A stretch of DNA of 64,000 nucleotides from Hallerella sp963656065 (GTDB taxonomy: Bacteria; Fibrobacterota; Fibrobacteria; Fibrobacterales; Fibrobacteraceae): contig CAVKGV010000010.1 in assembly GCA_963656065.1 (NCBI GenBank), positions 1 to 64,000 of the forward strand. Reading direction: 5' to 3'. The notes beneath the pieces are model-generated. The model had not been told where the DNA came from. It saw nothing but the letters and a program-made list of their open reading frames with translations, and did no database searches. Positions 9,950 through 18,626 of the stretch are shown piece after piece (positions within the stretch are counted from its first letter, which is position 1; every line of letters starts with the position of its first letter). A program made the position numbers and the translations under genes.

Positions 9950-11988
9950 TAAAATGGATGCTCCTTCTCTCGTTCACTTCGGTTCTCGCCGTTGCGGCGG
10001 AAATCAAGGATGTCGCCTATTCCTGCGGTTCGAAGGAATGCGCTCTCAGTTTCCAGTTTGCGTCGGCGAAAGATTTGCCGAACTTTTTCCAAAAGTACGA
10101 TGCGAATGCACACAAACTAACCATAGGATTTTCGGATACGAAATCTTCGCTTCAGGGATTGTCGTTTGAACTTGGCGAAACGTCCGGGCTCCGGGCTGTT
10201 CGCGTCTTTACGGATGCTTCGTTCAAGGTCCCTCTCCTGAAATTTGAATTTCTTGTCGGGGACGCTGTCTTGAACGATCGGAATCCGGTGAGCCTTTCGA
10301 ACCAAAAGAATTTTGTCATCGCCCTCCCCAAGGTAAAAGAAAAATCCTGGAGCCTCCAAAAGCTGTCTGCGGAAAAAATCGCCTTGGAAAAGAAGTCAAA
10401 AAATGACAGTCTCGCCGCGTTGAAAAAGGCAAAAGCGGACAGCGTGCAGAAAGCGAAACAGGAAGCCACTGTCGCCAAGAAGCGCACCGCGGACAGCCTC
10501 GCCGCATTGAAGCAGGCGAAAGCGGACAGCGTGCAGAAAGCGAAGCAGGAAGCCGCCAACGCCAAGAAGCGCGCCGCGGACAGCCTCGCCATGTTGAAAC
10601 AGGCGAAAGCGGACAGCGTGCAGAAAGCGAAGCGGGAAGCCGCCGTCGCCAAGAAGCGCACCGCGGACAGCCTCGCCGCATTGAAGCAGGCGAAAGCGGA
10701 CAGCGTGCAGAAAGCGAAGCAGGAAGCAGCCATCGCCAAGAAGCGCACCGCGGACAGCCTCGCCGCATTGAAGCAGGCGAAAGCGGACAGCGTGCAGAAA
10801 GCGAAGCAGGAAGCAGCCATCGCCAAGAAGCGCACCGCGGACAGCCTCGCCGCATTGAAGCAGGCGAAAGCGGACAGCATCCGGGAATGGAAAGAACAGT
10901 CGAACAAGAAAGTCGTGTCGGCTCTCTTAGAAGGCATCCGCTCGATGACGGGAATCCAGGGGGGCGGATTTGAACAGTTCCGGATTGTGACCGATTCTTC
11001 GATCGAGTTTTCAAACATCAAGGGACCCGATAAATCGTCAATCCTATACGTCTCTGTGCCCGGGCCTAAAAAGACCCCGCTTTTCAACGTATCGGCGGGA
11101 AACATCGTCAAGTCGGTCACGTGGATGTCCAGCGGGCTTCGCATCCAGCTCCATCCCAATGTCCACCCGACAATTTTTGTTTACAACGGAACCTTGATTT
11201 TGCAGGTTTCCCAGAAGACTTCTCCGAATGGCTTCATCTGTTATATGGCAACGCCGAAAGGTGTCTATATCCGCAAATGGACAGAACCTTCCAAAACCGC
11301 GGAATCCTTTGCCGAATTTTCAAAGGGAATGGATGACGAAAAGAAAAAAATCGTAAGTGTGGCGCAGTCGTTTGGGCTTCGCCGCGTTTCCCGGAATTTG
11401 ATCGTTGTGTCCGAATCGACTCCGCTCCTCGCCTCTCCGTCGGAAAAAGCCGCGGAACTGGAATCGCTCGATTTCGGCACGCGCTTGGAAGATCTGGAAC
11501 TGAACGGGCTTTATTACAAGGTTCGGTTGGCTTCGAAAGTCGGCTATGTCAATCGCCGGGCGGTTTCTTTCCCGGACGAACTTTCCGCGGTCCAGTCAGA
11601 ACGTCTAAAACAGCTTGCGCTAGAACAAGGGGGAACGCTCGATACGAATGCGGTGCACTTCGAACATCCAATCGAGGAGCGCGTTTCCTACAGTTCGTTT
11701 GGACGTCGCGATCCGTTCATCGAAGTCAAGGGCCTGATGGAAGAAGGCATCAACATCGACCAGGTGGAGCTGGTCGGCATCATCTGGGAATCGGAAATTC
11801 CGCTTGCGATTCTCGCCGACTCGAAGAATCCGGAAATTTCTTACACGGTCAAGGAAGGCGACCGCATCTTGAATGGCAAGGTCCTGAAGATTACGCAGAC
11901 CGATGTCCTGTTCCTCTTGCAGGAATTCGGGGTCAGTCGCAGGTATTCAATGAGTTTGCCCGATTTATATGGGAGTAACGCGAAATGA
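9946..11988 (+). CDS. pilP: PilP-like pilus protein with AMIN-like, repeat and SH3-like regions
   Basis: At 680 residues this is about four times the length of a normal PilP. Order of parts: signal peptide (1-18), AMIN-like beta domain (about 20-130), a Lys/Ala/Gln-rich helical region with five 29-residue repeats (157-301) plus a partial sixth, a second AMIN-like beta region (about 340-430), a bacterial SH3-like domain (about 480-545, ending in VGYVNRRAV) and a C-terminal PilP domain from about 577, with FGRRDPF and VELVGIIW. PilP normally bridges PilNO to the PilQ secretin. AMIN domains normally sit at the N-terminus of PilQ, but the PilQ encoded next is short and lacks them, so peptidoglycan anchoring seems to have moved to this protein. 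The usual lipobox of PilP is absent (cleavage site near AVAA-E). Domain names are by pattern only. Confidence 0.85.
   Translation: MIKWMLLLSFTSVLAVAAEIKDVAYSCGSKECALSFQFASAKDLPNFFQKYDANAHKLTIGFSDTKSSLQGLSFELGETSGLRAVRVFTDASFKVPLLKFEFLVGDAVLNDRNPVSLSNQKNFVIALPKVKEKSWSLQKLSAEKIALEKKSKNDSLAALKKAKADSVQKAKQEATVAKKRTADSLAALKQAKADSVQKAKQEAANAKKRAADSLAMLKQAKADSVQKAKREAAVAKKRTADSLAALKQAKADSVQKAKQEAAIAKKRTADSLAALKQAKADSVQKAKQEAAIAKKRTADSLAALKQAKADSIREWKEQSNKKVVSALLEGIRSMTGIQGGGFEQFRIVTDSSIEFSNIKGPDKSSILYVSVPGPKKTPLFNVSAGNIVKSVTWMSSGLRIQLHPNVHPTIFVYNGTLILQVSQKTSPNGFICYMATPKGVYIRKWTEPSKTAESFAEFSKGMDDEKKKIVSVAQSFGLRRVSRNLIVVSESTPLLASPSEKAAELESLDFGTRLEDLELNGLYYKVRLASKVGYVNRRAVSFPDELSAVQSERLKQLALEQGGTLDTNAVHFEHPIEERVSYSSFGRRDPFIEVKGLMEEGINIDQVELVGIIWESEIPLAILADSKNPEISYTVKEGDRILNGKVLKITQTDVLFLLQEFGVSRRYSMSLPDLYGSNAK
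10414..10878 (+). repeat. 87-bp tandem repeat (5.3 copies) coding 29-residue helical units in pilP
   Basis: Units start at 10414, 10501, 10588, 10675 and 10762, with a 30-bp partial copy at 10849. Units 4 and 5 are almost identical in DNA, while 1-3 have drifted by a few codons. Each unit encodes A-A-L-K-Q-A-K-A-D-S, then VQKAKQEAA, then AKKRTADSL-type residues. Twenty-nine residues are almost exactly eight alpha-helical turns (28.8), so successive copies would present the same face. Confidence 0.95.
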
Positions 11989-13466
11989 AAAAAATCGTCC
12001 GTCTTTCAACGATAGCAGTGCTTTGGCTTTGCCTCGTTTCCGCCTTTGCGGAAGAGAGCGCTCCGAATACCAAACTGTACGATTTTCGGTTCGTCAATAT
12101 GAACTTCAATGCCGCGTTCCAGTCCATCTCCACGATGGCGGGAATCGACATTGTCCTTGCTCCGGATGTTTCGGGGAAAATTTCAAACCTCCAGGTAACG
12201 AAAAAGTCGTGGCAGGACGTTTTGAAGCTTGTCTGCGATACGTATGATCTCACATGGACGATAGAAGACAAGTATGTCTATGTGCAGCGTTCATCCGCGT
12301 TCCAGGAAAAACAGAAAAAGCTTGCGGACAAGGCTGCCGCGGAAGCGAACAACGCTCCGCTTGTCCGGAAAAATTTCCAGGTGGAACATGCGAAGGCCGA
12401 GGAATTGGTCAAGGTCCTGGAGTCGATGAAAACCTCTCGTGGCAAGATTACGACGGTGGAACGCACGAATTCGATTATCGTCTATGATACCGAAAAGAGC
12501 ATCGAGCAGATGGAAAATGCGCTCGAAGAGCTGGATGTCGAAACACTCCAAATCATGATTACGGCGAAGCTCGTTGTCGTGTCGAGCGATCTTGCCCGCG
12601 AACTGGGTGTCGATTGGACGGCAAAAATGGGATCGACTTCCCTCACTCCGGGAACCGTGGGAACGCCTTCCGGCGGCGGAACGGGAACACGTACGAGCGT
12701 TGCGATGAGTTCGCTTCCGGCGAATGGAACGTCTCCGTCGGTGACCAATGCGACGACTGCCCTTACGGCGAGCGTTCTCGACAACAATGTCCAGGTGGCG
12801 ATTGCGAATATCCTTTCGGACGCTTCGACGGAAGTGCTGGCGACTCCGCAGATCTCGACGATGGACAATGTGGAAGCGCAGATTTTCATGGGTGACCAGA
12901 TTTCGATTCGCGTCATCGATGACGACGGGGAATCTTCGACGCAGCTGGTGGAAACGGGTATCAAGCTGGTCGTGACTCCGCATGTTTCCGGAGACAACCG
13001 CATCATGCTGGATCTTCACCCACAGAACGATTCCTACAGCTATGACAATATGGGACAGGTCGTCATCAGCAAGCAGGAAGCGCAGACGAAAGTGGTTGTC
13101 GGCGACGGCGAAACGGTTGTTATCGGCGGTCTTACGCGAAACGAGCATCGGGAAACCGAATCCGGCATCCCGTTCCTGATGGACATTCCGGTCCTCGGGA
13201 ATCTGTTCAAGTACACAAAGAAGACCGTGGCGAAGAGCGACCTGGTGATTTTTGTAACGCCGCGGATCGTGCACAATTACATTGGCAAGTTCCCGCTTTC
13301 CGAACCGGCGAAAGTCAAGGAAGTTCCGTCTGAAGCGGCAAAGCCTGCTGTTTCGGAATCTTCTCAAAAGACGCCGGAGCCTAAACAGGTCGAAGATGCG
13401 GCTGCTGTCGCCGGGGAAAATGTTCCGGAAGATTCCGTTTCAAAGGAAGACGGCTGGGAAGAATAA
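11985..13466 (+). CDS. pilQ: Type IV pilus secretin PilQ (short form)
   Basis: PilQ forms the outer-membrane ring through which the pilus passes. This 493-residue protein has a signal peptide (1-22, cleaved after AFA), an STN/N0-like domain (about 30-100), one secretin N1 domain (about 120-210), a Ser/Gly/Thr-rich linker loop (about 220-255) and the C-terminal secretin domain (about 265-430), with VxVGDGETVVIGGL and IPVLGNLFKYT motifs. A 60-residue acidic, Pro/Lys-rich tail follows. AMIN domains common in PilQ are missing; comparable regions are in the PilP-like protein just upstream. It overlaps that gene by ATGA and ends in a strong terminator. Confidence 0.94.
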   Translation: MKKIVRLSTIAVLWLCLVSAFAEESAPNTKLYDFRFVNMNFNAAFQSISTMAGIDIVLAPDVSGKISNLQVTKKSWQDVLKLVCDTYDLTWTIEDKYVYVQRSSAFQEKQKKLADKAAAEANNAPLVRKNFQVEHAKAEELVKVLESMKTSRGKITTVERTNSIIVYDTEKSIEQMENALEELDVETLQIMITAKLVVVSSDLARELGVDWTAKMGSTSLTPGTVGTPSGGGTGTRTSVAMSSLPANGTSPSVTNATTALTASVLDNNVQVAIANILSDASTEVLATPQISTMDNVEAQIFMGDQISIRVIDDDGESSTQLVETGIKLVVTPHVSGDNRIMLDLHPQNDSYSYDNMGQVVISKQEAQTKVVVGDGETVVIGGLTRNEHRETESGIPFLMDIPVLGNLFKYTKKTVAKSDLVIFVTPRIVHNYIGKFPLSEPAKVKEVPSEAAKPAVSESSQKTPEPKQVEDAAAVAGENVPEDSVSKEDGWEE

Positions 13467-13473
13467 CTGTTTG

Positions 13474-13519
13474 AAAATGAAAAGGAAGCCGCCTTTCCGG
13501 GCGGCTTCCTTTTCATTTT
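13474..13519. terminator. Bidirectional terminator between pilQ and murA
   Basis: A perfect 20-bp inverted repeat (arms 13474-13493 and 13500-13519, 6-nt loop) with A-rich left and T-rich right arms lies between two convergent genes, so it can stop both transcripts. Confidence 0.9.
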
Positions 13520-13541
13520 GTGCCGTAGAGCGGCATCTGTT

Positions 13542-14810
13542 CTAGGTCATGTCGTTCTGGCGCAGAATTTTCCCGCCGAGCTTTTCCATCTTGGATTCAA
13601 AATTTTCGTAGCCCCGGTCGAGATGATAAATCCGGCTGACCCGCGTTTCGCCTTCGGCGACAAGTCCCGCGAGGACGAGAGCTGCCGCTGCGCGCAGATC
13701 AGAAGCCATGACCGGTGCGCCTTGGAGTTTTTCCGAGCCCTTGATCGTCGCCGTGTTGCCTTCGAGGGAAATGTTCGCTCCGAGGCGGTTGAGTTCCGCC
13801 ACATGCTTGAAACGGTCCAGGTAAACGGTGTCGCGGATTTTGCTTTCGCCGGGGACAGTCGCGAGGACTGCCATCAGAGGGGCCTGCAGGTCGGTGGGAA
13901 ATCCCGGATAGGGAGCCGTTTCGACATAGACGGGCTTTAAATCGCGGGAGGAAGCATCGACCTCGGCCCAATCGTCTCCCGTATGGACGATGCAGCCCAT
14001 TTCCTCAAAGATGTCGAGCAGGGATTTGATATGCTTCGGGTTGCAATGCGTCGCCTTGACCTTTCCGCGGGTAATTGCCGCTCCGCATAGAAAGGAGCCC
14101 GCTTCGATTCGGTCGGGAATCGTCTTGCTCAGTCCCGGGTGCATTTGGGGGACACCGTGGATGACGAGTGAACGGGTTCCCTTGCCTTCGATGTTTGCTC
14201 CCATGTCCTGGAGCAGGTCGATGAGGGAATCGATTTCCGGTTCGATGGACGCATTTTCGAGGACGCTGGTTCCGCTAGCGAGCGTTGCCGCCATTAAAAC
14301 GTTTACGGTCGCTCCGACAGACGAAATCGGGAAACGGAAATTTCCGCCGGGGAGCGGTCCGTCCGAAGTCGCTTCGACATATCCGTGGGTCACCTCGATT
14401 TTTGCTCCGAGGGCTTCGAGTCCTTTGAGGTGCAGATCGACTGGGCGCGGTCCCCAGGCACATCCTCCGGGAAGAGACACCCGGCAACGTCCGAATCTTG
14501 CGACGAGAGGTCCGAGCACATAGAAGCTCGCGCGCATGGTGCTGACCAGTTCGTAGGGGGCTTCGAGATGGTTCGCTCCGCAGGTATCGATTTTGAATTC
14601 GTGCGCTCCGCCGTCGATGCGGCAACCGATAACGCGGAGAACGTTTGACATGGTTTTTGTGTCGCGCAGATAGGGAACGCCCGTGATGGTCGTTGTCCCT
14701 TCGGCGAGCATCGCCGCCGTCATCGTCGCGAGAACCGCATTTTTTGCACCGGAAATTTCAACTTCCCCGGAGAGAGGCTTTGTTAGCTGGGAAATGGAAA
14801 AATAGTCCAT
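13542..14810 (-). CDS. murA: UDP-N-acetylglucosamine 1-carboxyvinyltransferase MurA
   Basis: MurA transfers enolpyruvate from PEP to UDP-GlcNAc, the first committed step of peptidoglycan synthesis. The 422-residue length is standard. SGAKNAVLATM near residues 20-30 contains the conserved Lys-Asn pair, and the catalytic cysteine, the fosfomycin target, is kept in LPGGCAWGPRPVDLHLKG. The C-terminal catalytic RAAAALVLAGL block is present. It lies 5 bp after the GYF/RDD membrane protein gene on the same strand. Confidence 0.97.
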   Translation of the reverse strand: MDYFSISQLTKPLSGEVEISGAKNAVLATMTAAMLAEGTTTITGVPYLRDTKTMSNVLRVIGCRIDGGAHEFKIDTCGANHLEAPYELVSTMRASFYVLGPLVARFGRCRVSLPGGCAWGPRPVDLHLKGLEALGAKIEVTHGYVEATSDGPLPGGNFRFPISSVGATVNVLMAATLASGTSVLENASIEPEIDSLIDLLQDMGANIEGKGTRSLVIHGVPQMHPGLSKTIPDRIEAGSFLCGAAITRGKVKATHCNPKHIKSLLDIFEEMGCIVHTGDDWAEVDASSRDLKPVYVETAPYPGFPTDLQAPLMAVLATVPGESKIRDTVYLDRFKHVAELNRLGANISLEGNTATIKGSEKLQGAPVMASDLRAAAALVLAGLVAEGETRVSRIYHLDRGYENFESKMEKLGGKILRQNDMT

Positions 14811-14815
14811 ACAAA

Positions 14816-15616
14816 TTAATCCTTGGAAGCGGAATTCCTGTTGCCGAAAATTTTTCGCGGAATGCGGACGACGCGTGTCCTTGCGAAAAAGTCGTGCAGG
14901 GCGCGTTTTTGCGGGTCGATCAACGCGAGGATGTAGCCGATTCCGTAAAAAATCAGGGTCGCTTGGGTGAGCAGGCTAAAAAGGTAGCGGACGATGGCGC
15001 CCGAAAGCTTGAGCGGAGAACCGTCCGCCCGTTCGATTCGGAGGCGAAGGAGGAGCTTTCCCGGAGTTGCGGAAAGGAATCCGTTAAAGCCTACAAAGTA
15101 AAGGGTTTGGATGACGAAATACAGAAGGAAAAGTTCCGTCACTCCCGGGATTGCCATCAGTTCATCGTTGAAATTTGCCGACAGCGGGTTGGCGGAATAC
15201 TTTTCGAAAAAGGCTCCGATTGCGGTCGTGACGCTTTCTAGGTGTATCAGCGACAGCTTGTCGAGAATGTTCGCAACGAGTTCCCATAAGAGGGTGAGAA
15301 GAAAGTTGTCGATGATGAGCGCGGCGCCGCGGATGAAAAATCCCGCATAGGATTTCGTTTCCTGCCTCGCGATGCGTTCCCTAAGAAGCTCTTCGACGGT
15401 TTCCTTCAGCTGCTGTTCGATTTCTGCGTTGGATTTTTCGGTGGCGGTTTTCGAGGCTTCCCCGTAAGAAACCCAGCCGGAGAGACCTTTGTGCCAGACG
15501 AGCGTCGAATCGTTTATTTTCCCGTCTCGTTTCAGGGCCTGCAAATCCTCGAAGCTGAGCGGTCCTTGCCTGCGGTCGCCTTCTTGGATGCTTTCGTCGA
15601 TGTAAAACCAATTCAT
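14816..15616 (-). CDS. GYF_2 and RDD domain membrane protein, function unknown
   Basis: This 266-residue protein starts with a GYF_2-type module (residues 1-55: MNWFYIDES, GPLSFEDLQ, LVWHKGLSGWV), a short fold thought to bind proline-rich or other peptides in bacterial membrane proteins. An RDD-family region with three or four transmembrane helices follows (about 85-255), opening with YAGFFIRGAALIIDN and closing with ALHDFFARTRVV. The pairing GYF_2-RDD is common, but its role is not established. It is co-oriented with murA (5-bp gap) and divergent from rapA. Confidence 0.8.
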   Translation of the reverse strand: MNWFYIDESIQEGDRRQGPLSFEDLQALKRDGKINDSTLVWHKGLSGWVSYGEASKTATEKSNAEIEQQLKETVEELLRERIARQETKSYAGFFIRGAALIIDNFLLTLLWELVANILDKLSLIHLESVTTAIGAFFEKYSANPLSANFNDELMAIPGVTELFLLYFVIQTLYFVGFNGFLSATPGKLLLRLRIERADGSPLKLSGAIVRYLFSLLTQATLIFYGIGYILALIDPQKRALHDFFARTRVVRIPRKIFGNRNSASKD

Positions 15617-15656
15617 AAGTCGCCCGTAAATTTATAAAAAAGCTAACTTGTGCGCT

Positions 15657-18605
15657 ATGAGTACATTTCAAATCGGCCAGCGTTATATCAGCGAACAGGA
15701 ACCTGAACTCGGTGTCGGTAGAGTTCAAAGCGTCGAATTTAAAAATGTGACGATTGAGTTTCCCGCGGTGAAGCAGACCCGGATTTATCGGACGGTATCG
15801 GCTCCGGTCAAGCGTTACCTCCTCTCTGTCGGGGAAAATGCGAAAAGCGAAAAAGGCGTTTCTTTCACCGTCGAGAACATCCGAATGGAAAATTCTCTCG
15901 CTGTCTATTTGGGCCGCGGCGGACGCGAGATGAAAGAGTCCGAATTGCAACCCAAGGCGTCTCCGAGGGTTTCCGATATTTTCTCCCAGCTTATCCGTGG
16001 CGAGTGCGCCGACAACAAGGAATTTGTACGGAGAGAACGTGCGAACGAACTTTCTTGCGAATGGCAACGTTCGATTGTACGTGGGATGATAGGGCCGCGC
16101 GTGAACCTGATTCCGCACCAATATTATCTGTGCAAGCGGGCGTGCAGTTCCAGCGCGCTTCCGCGTTTGATGCTCTCGGACGAGGTGGGACTCGGAAAGA
16201 CTATCGAAGCGGGAATGATCTGGCATTCGCTCCATAGCACGGGGCGCATTGTTCGGACGTTGATTCTCGTTCCGGAATCGCTCAAGCATCAGTGGATGAC
16301 CGAGATGATGCGTCGCTTCAATCATGTCTTTACGCTGGTCGATGAAGGATTTGTGCGCAGCTTCCTCGAAAGCGGCCAGGGCGGAAACGGCGAAATGGAA
16401 AATCCGTTCTGCCAGGTGAACGACGTGATTTGCACGGTGGAATTTGTGATGAGCCAACCGGCTGTCATGCAGGACTTTTTGCGGGCTACGTGGGACCTCA
16501 CGATTGTCGATGAAGCGCACCATCTGGTCTGCGAGGACGATTTTACGAGCAAGGAATATCTGCTGGTAAATTCCATCACGACGCGGACCAAGGGAATTCT
16601 TCTCTTGACCGGGACGCCGCTCCAGTTGCAGCCCGAATCCCATTTCAATCGGCTGAGGATGCTCGATCCGGCACGCTTTACGGATTACCGGGAATTTTTG
16701 AAGGATGAGGAATCTTACCGGAAAATCGTCCGGGACATGTCGAAGCTTCCGATGGATTCCGACGAGCCGATTTCGTGGGACGCTCTTTCCGAGGCGCTCC
16801 CGAAAAATTCCCCGATCCGGGAATGGCTTTCAAAGGAAAATACGCGGGAGCTGACTGCGGGCGAATGGGTCCGCCGGATTGTCGATGCCCTGGGAACCGG
16901 TTCGGTCGTTTTCCGAAATACGCGGAGGAGCGTCGGCGGTTTTCCGAAGCGCGAACTTTTTGCCGTCGAATTGAAACCGAATGCGAAGTACAGAGCGCTT
17001 GTGCAGAAGGCGAGCGAAGCCGATCCGGATCATTCGTTTGACATCATGGTCGATGGACTTTTGCGTACAAAGTACAAGGCAACGTGGGCCGACGACGAAA
17101 GAATCCCTTGGCTTCTCGACTTTTTGGAGAAACATCCCAAAGAAAAAATCCTCCTTATCTGCGAACATCCCGATGTGGTGAATGCGCTTTCTTCGGTCCT
17201 TCTCGAAAAGCTCGGAGCGAACAGCCTGGTGACTTTTACCGAGAACATGTCTATCTTAGCGAGGGACCGCGCCGCGGCGAGCTTTGCCGATGACCGCGGC
17301 CCGATGCTGATGGTCGCTTCGGAAATCGGTTCGGAAGGGCGAAATTTCCAGTTCAGCCACAACCTTGTCCTTTTTGATTTGCCGCTCGACGCCGCACTTG
17401 TGGAACAGCGCATCGGACGCTTGGACAGAATCGGCCAGACGGAGACGATTCGGATTCATGTCCCCTATGTCAAGGGAAGCGCCCAGGAAGTGATTTTCCA
17501 CTGGTACCACGAAGGGCTCGGCGCATTCGGCGCGCCTCTCATGAGCGGGGGAGAGCTTTTCCTGAAATATACGGAGACGCTTATTGCGGCGATGGCCGAC
17601 CCGAAGCACAAACTGTCCGAATTCATGGCGGAGACGATTCCCCTGGTGCAGAAGGACAGCGAATCGCTCCGGAAAAACATCGAAAAGGGGCGCGACAAAC
17701 TTTTGGAATTCAATTCGCGCGATCCGCTGGCGTCGAAAAAAATCACGGACGAAATCCGGAGAATCGATGCGGATACCCGCCTAAAAGATTTGATGGTAGA
17801 TACGCTTCTCGCTTCGGGCGTGGAAGTGGAAAAAGGCTATGTCCCGACGAGCCTTGTCTTTCGTGCGGGTTCCCAGGTGGAAGCCGGGGCGATTCCTGGG
17901 CTTCCCTCGCGTTCGACGCTTGCGATAACGCTTTCCGCTTCCGACGGCGAAGAGGAAAAGGCTGCGGACGGTGCGGGAGAACTCACGGGAACCTTCGACC
18001 GGACCGTTGCGATGTCGCATGATGAAATTTCTTTCCTGAGTTTCGAGCATCCGCTTGCCCAGGGCGTTCTCGATCTGGCGACCGCTTCGGGAAAGGGGCT
18101 TACCGCCTGCGTCATTTGGGACGATGCCGGTTCAAAGGATTTGATCATGCAATACAATTTTATCATCGAACCTTCCGTGCCGGCGGCGTGGGGACTTTCC
18201 GATATCGTGGGGCCCGAAATTGTCCGCGTGCTTATCGATGCGAACGGTAACGACTGTTCCGACAGGCTTTCCAAAATGGACACCGGGAAAATGCGCAATG
18301 CGAATGTTCCCCAAAAGGTTCCCGTGGTGACGGAAAAGCTCCGCTACTTTGCGAGTACGGGGCATGCGCTCGCCAAGAGAATCGCCCAGCAGAAGATGGA
18401 AAAATTTGCCGGAGAATCCGCGGCGAAGGTCGAGGAACGCGCCGAGCGTGAATACCAGCGGATGAACCATCTGCTAGCCCTTCGCGGAAAGGCGCAGAAC
18501 AGCCCGCTTCTAGACAATCTCCGGAAGAATGTCGGAATTTACAAAAAGGCTGCCCTGAATCCGCAAATCCGCTTGGATTCTATCCGGCTTCTCGTATGCC
18601 GCTAA
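15657..18605 (+). CDS. rapA: RapA-like Swi2/Snf2 ATPase (RNA polymerase recycling factor)
   Basis: The protein of 982 residues follows the RapA plan. An N-terminal Tudor-like region (FQIGQRYISEQEPELGVG) is followed by a Snf2 ATPase with LSDEVGLGKTIEAGM near residue 171, DEAHH near 284 and LLTGTPLQLQ near 320. The helicase C lobe has EQRIGRLDRIGQ near 583-594, and the long C-terminal region matches RapA more than generic SNF2 proteins. RapA binds core RNA polymerase and releases stalled complexes. I use ATG 15657; an in-frame TTG lies 9 nt upstream at 15648. It is divergent from the GYF/RDD gene and is followed by proB after 21 bp. Confidence 0.9.
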   Translation: MSTFQIGQRYISEQEPELGVGRVQSVEFKNVTIEFPAVKQTRIYRTVSAPVKRYLLSVGENAKSEKGVSFTVENIRMENSLAVYLGRGGREMKESELQPKASPRVSDIFSQLIRGECADNKEFVRRERANELSCEWQRSIVRGMIGPRVNLIPHQYYLCKRACSSSALPRLMLSDEVGLGKTIEAGMIWHSLHSTGRIVRTLILVPESLKHQWMTEMMRRFNHVFTLVDEGFVRSFLESGQGGNGEMENPFCQVNDVICTVEFVMSQPAVMQDFLRATWDLTIVDEAHHLVCEDDFTSKEYLLVNSITTRTKGILLLTGTPLQLQPESHFNRLRMLDPARFTDYREFLKDEESYRKIVRDMSKLPMDSDEPISWDALSEALPKNSPIREWLSKENTRELTAGEWVRRIVDALGTGSVVFRNTRRSVGGFPKRELFAVELKPNAKYRALVQKASEADPDHSFDIMVDGLLRTKYKATWADDERIPWLLDFLEKHPKEKILLICEHPDVVNALSSVLLEKLGANSLVTFTENMSILARDRAAASFADDRGPMLMVASEIGSEGRNFQFSHNLVLFDLPLDAALVEQRIGRLDRIGQTETIRIHVPYVKGSAQEVIFHWYHEGLGAFGAPLMSGGELFLKYTETLIAAMADPKHKLSEFMAETIPLVQKDSESLRKNIEKGRDKLLEFNSRDPLASKKITDEIRRIDADTRLKDLMVDTLLASGVEVEKGYVPTSLVFRAGSQVEAGAIPGLPSRSTLAITLSASDGEEEKAADGAGELTGTFDRTVAMSHDEISFLSFEHPLAQGVLDLATASGKGLTACVIWDDAGSKDLIMQYNFIIEPSVPAAWGLSDIVGPEIVRVLIDANGNDCSDRLSKMDTGKMRNANVPQKVPVVTEKLRYFASTGHALAKRIAQQKMEKFAGESAAKVEERAEREYQRMNHLLALRGKAQNSPLLDNLRKNVGIYKKAALNPQIRLDSIRLLVCR

Positions 18606-18626
18606 CGTGAATTTGTAGGTAAGGAA

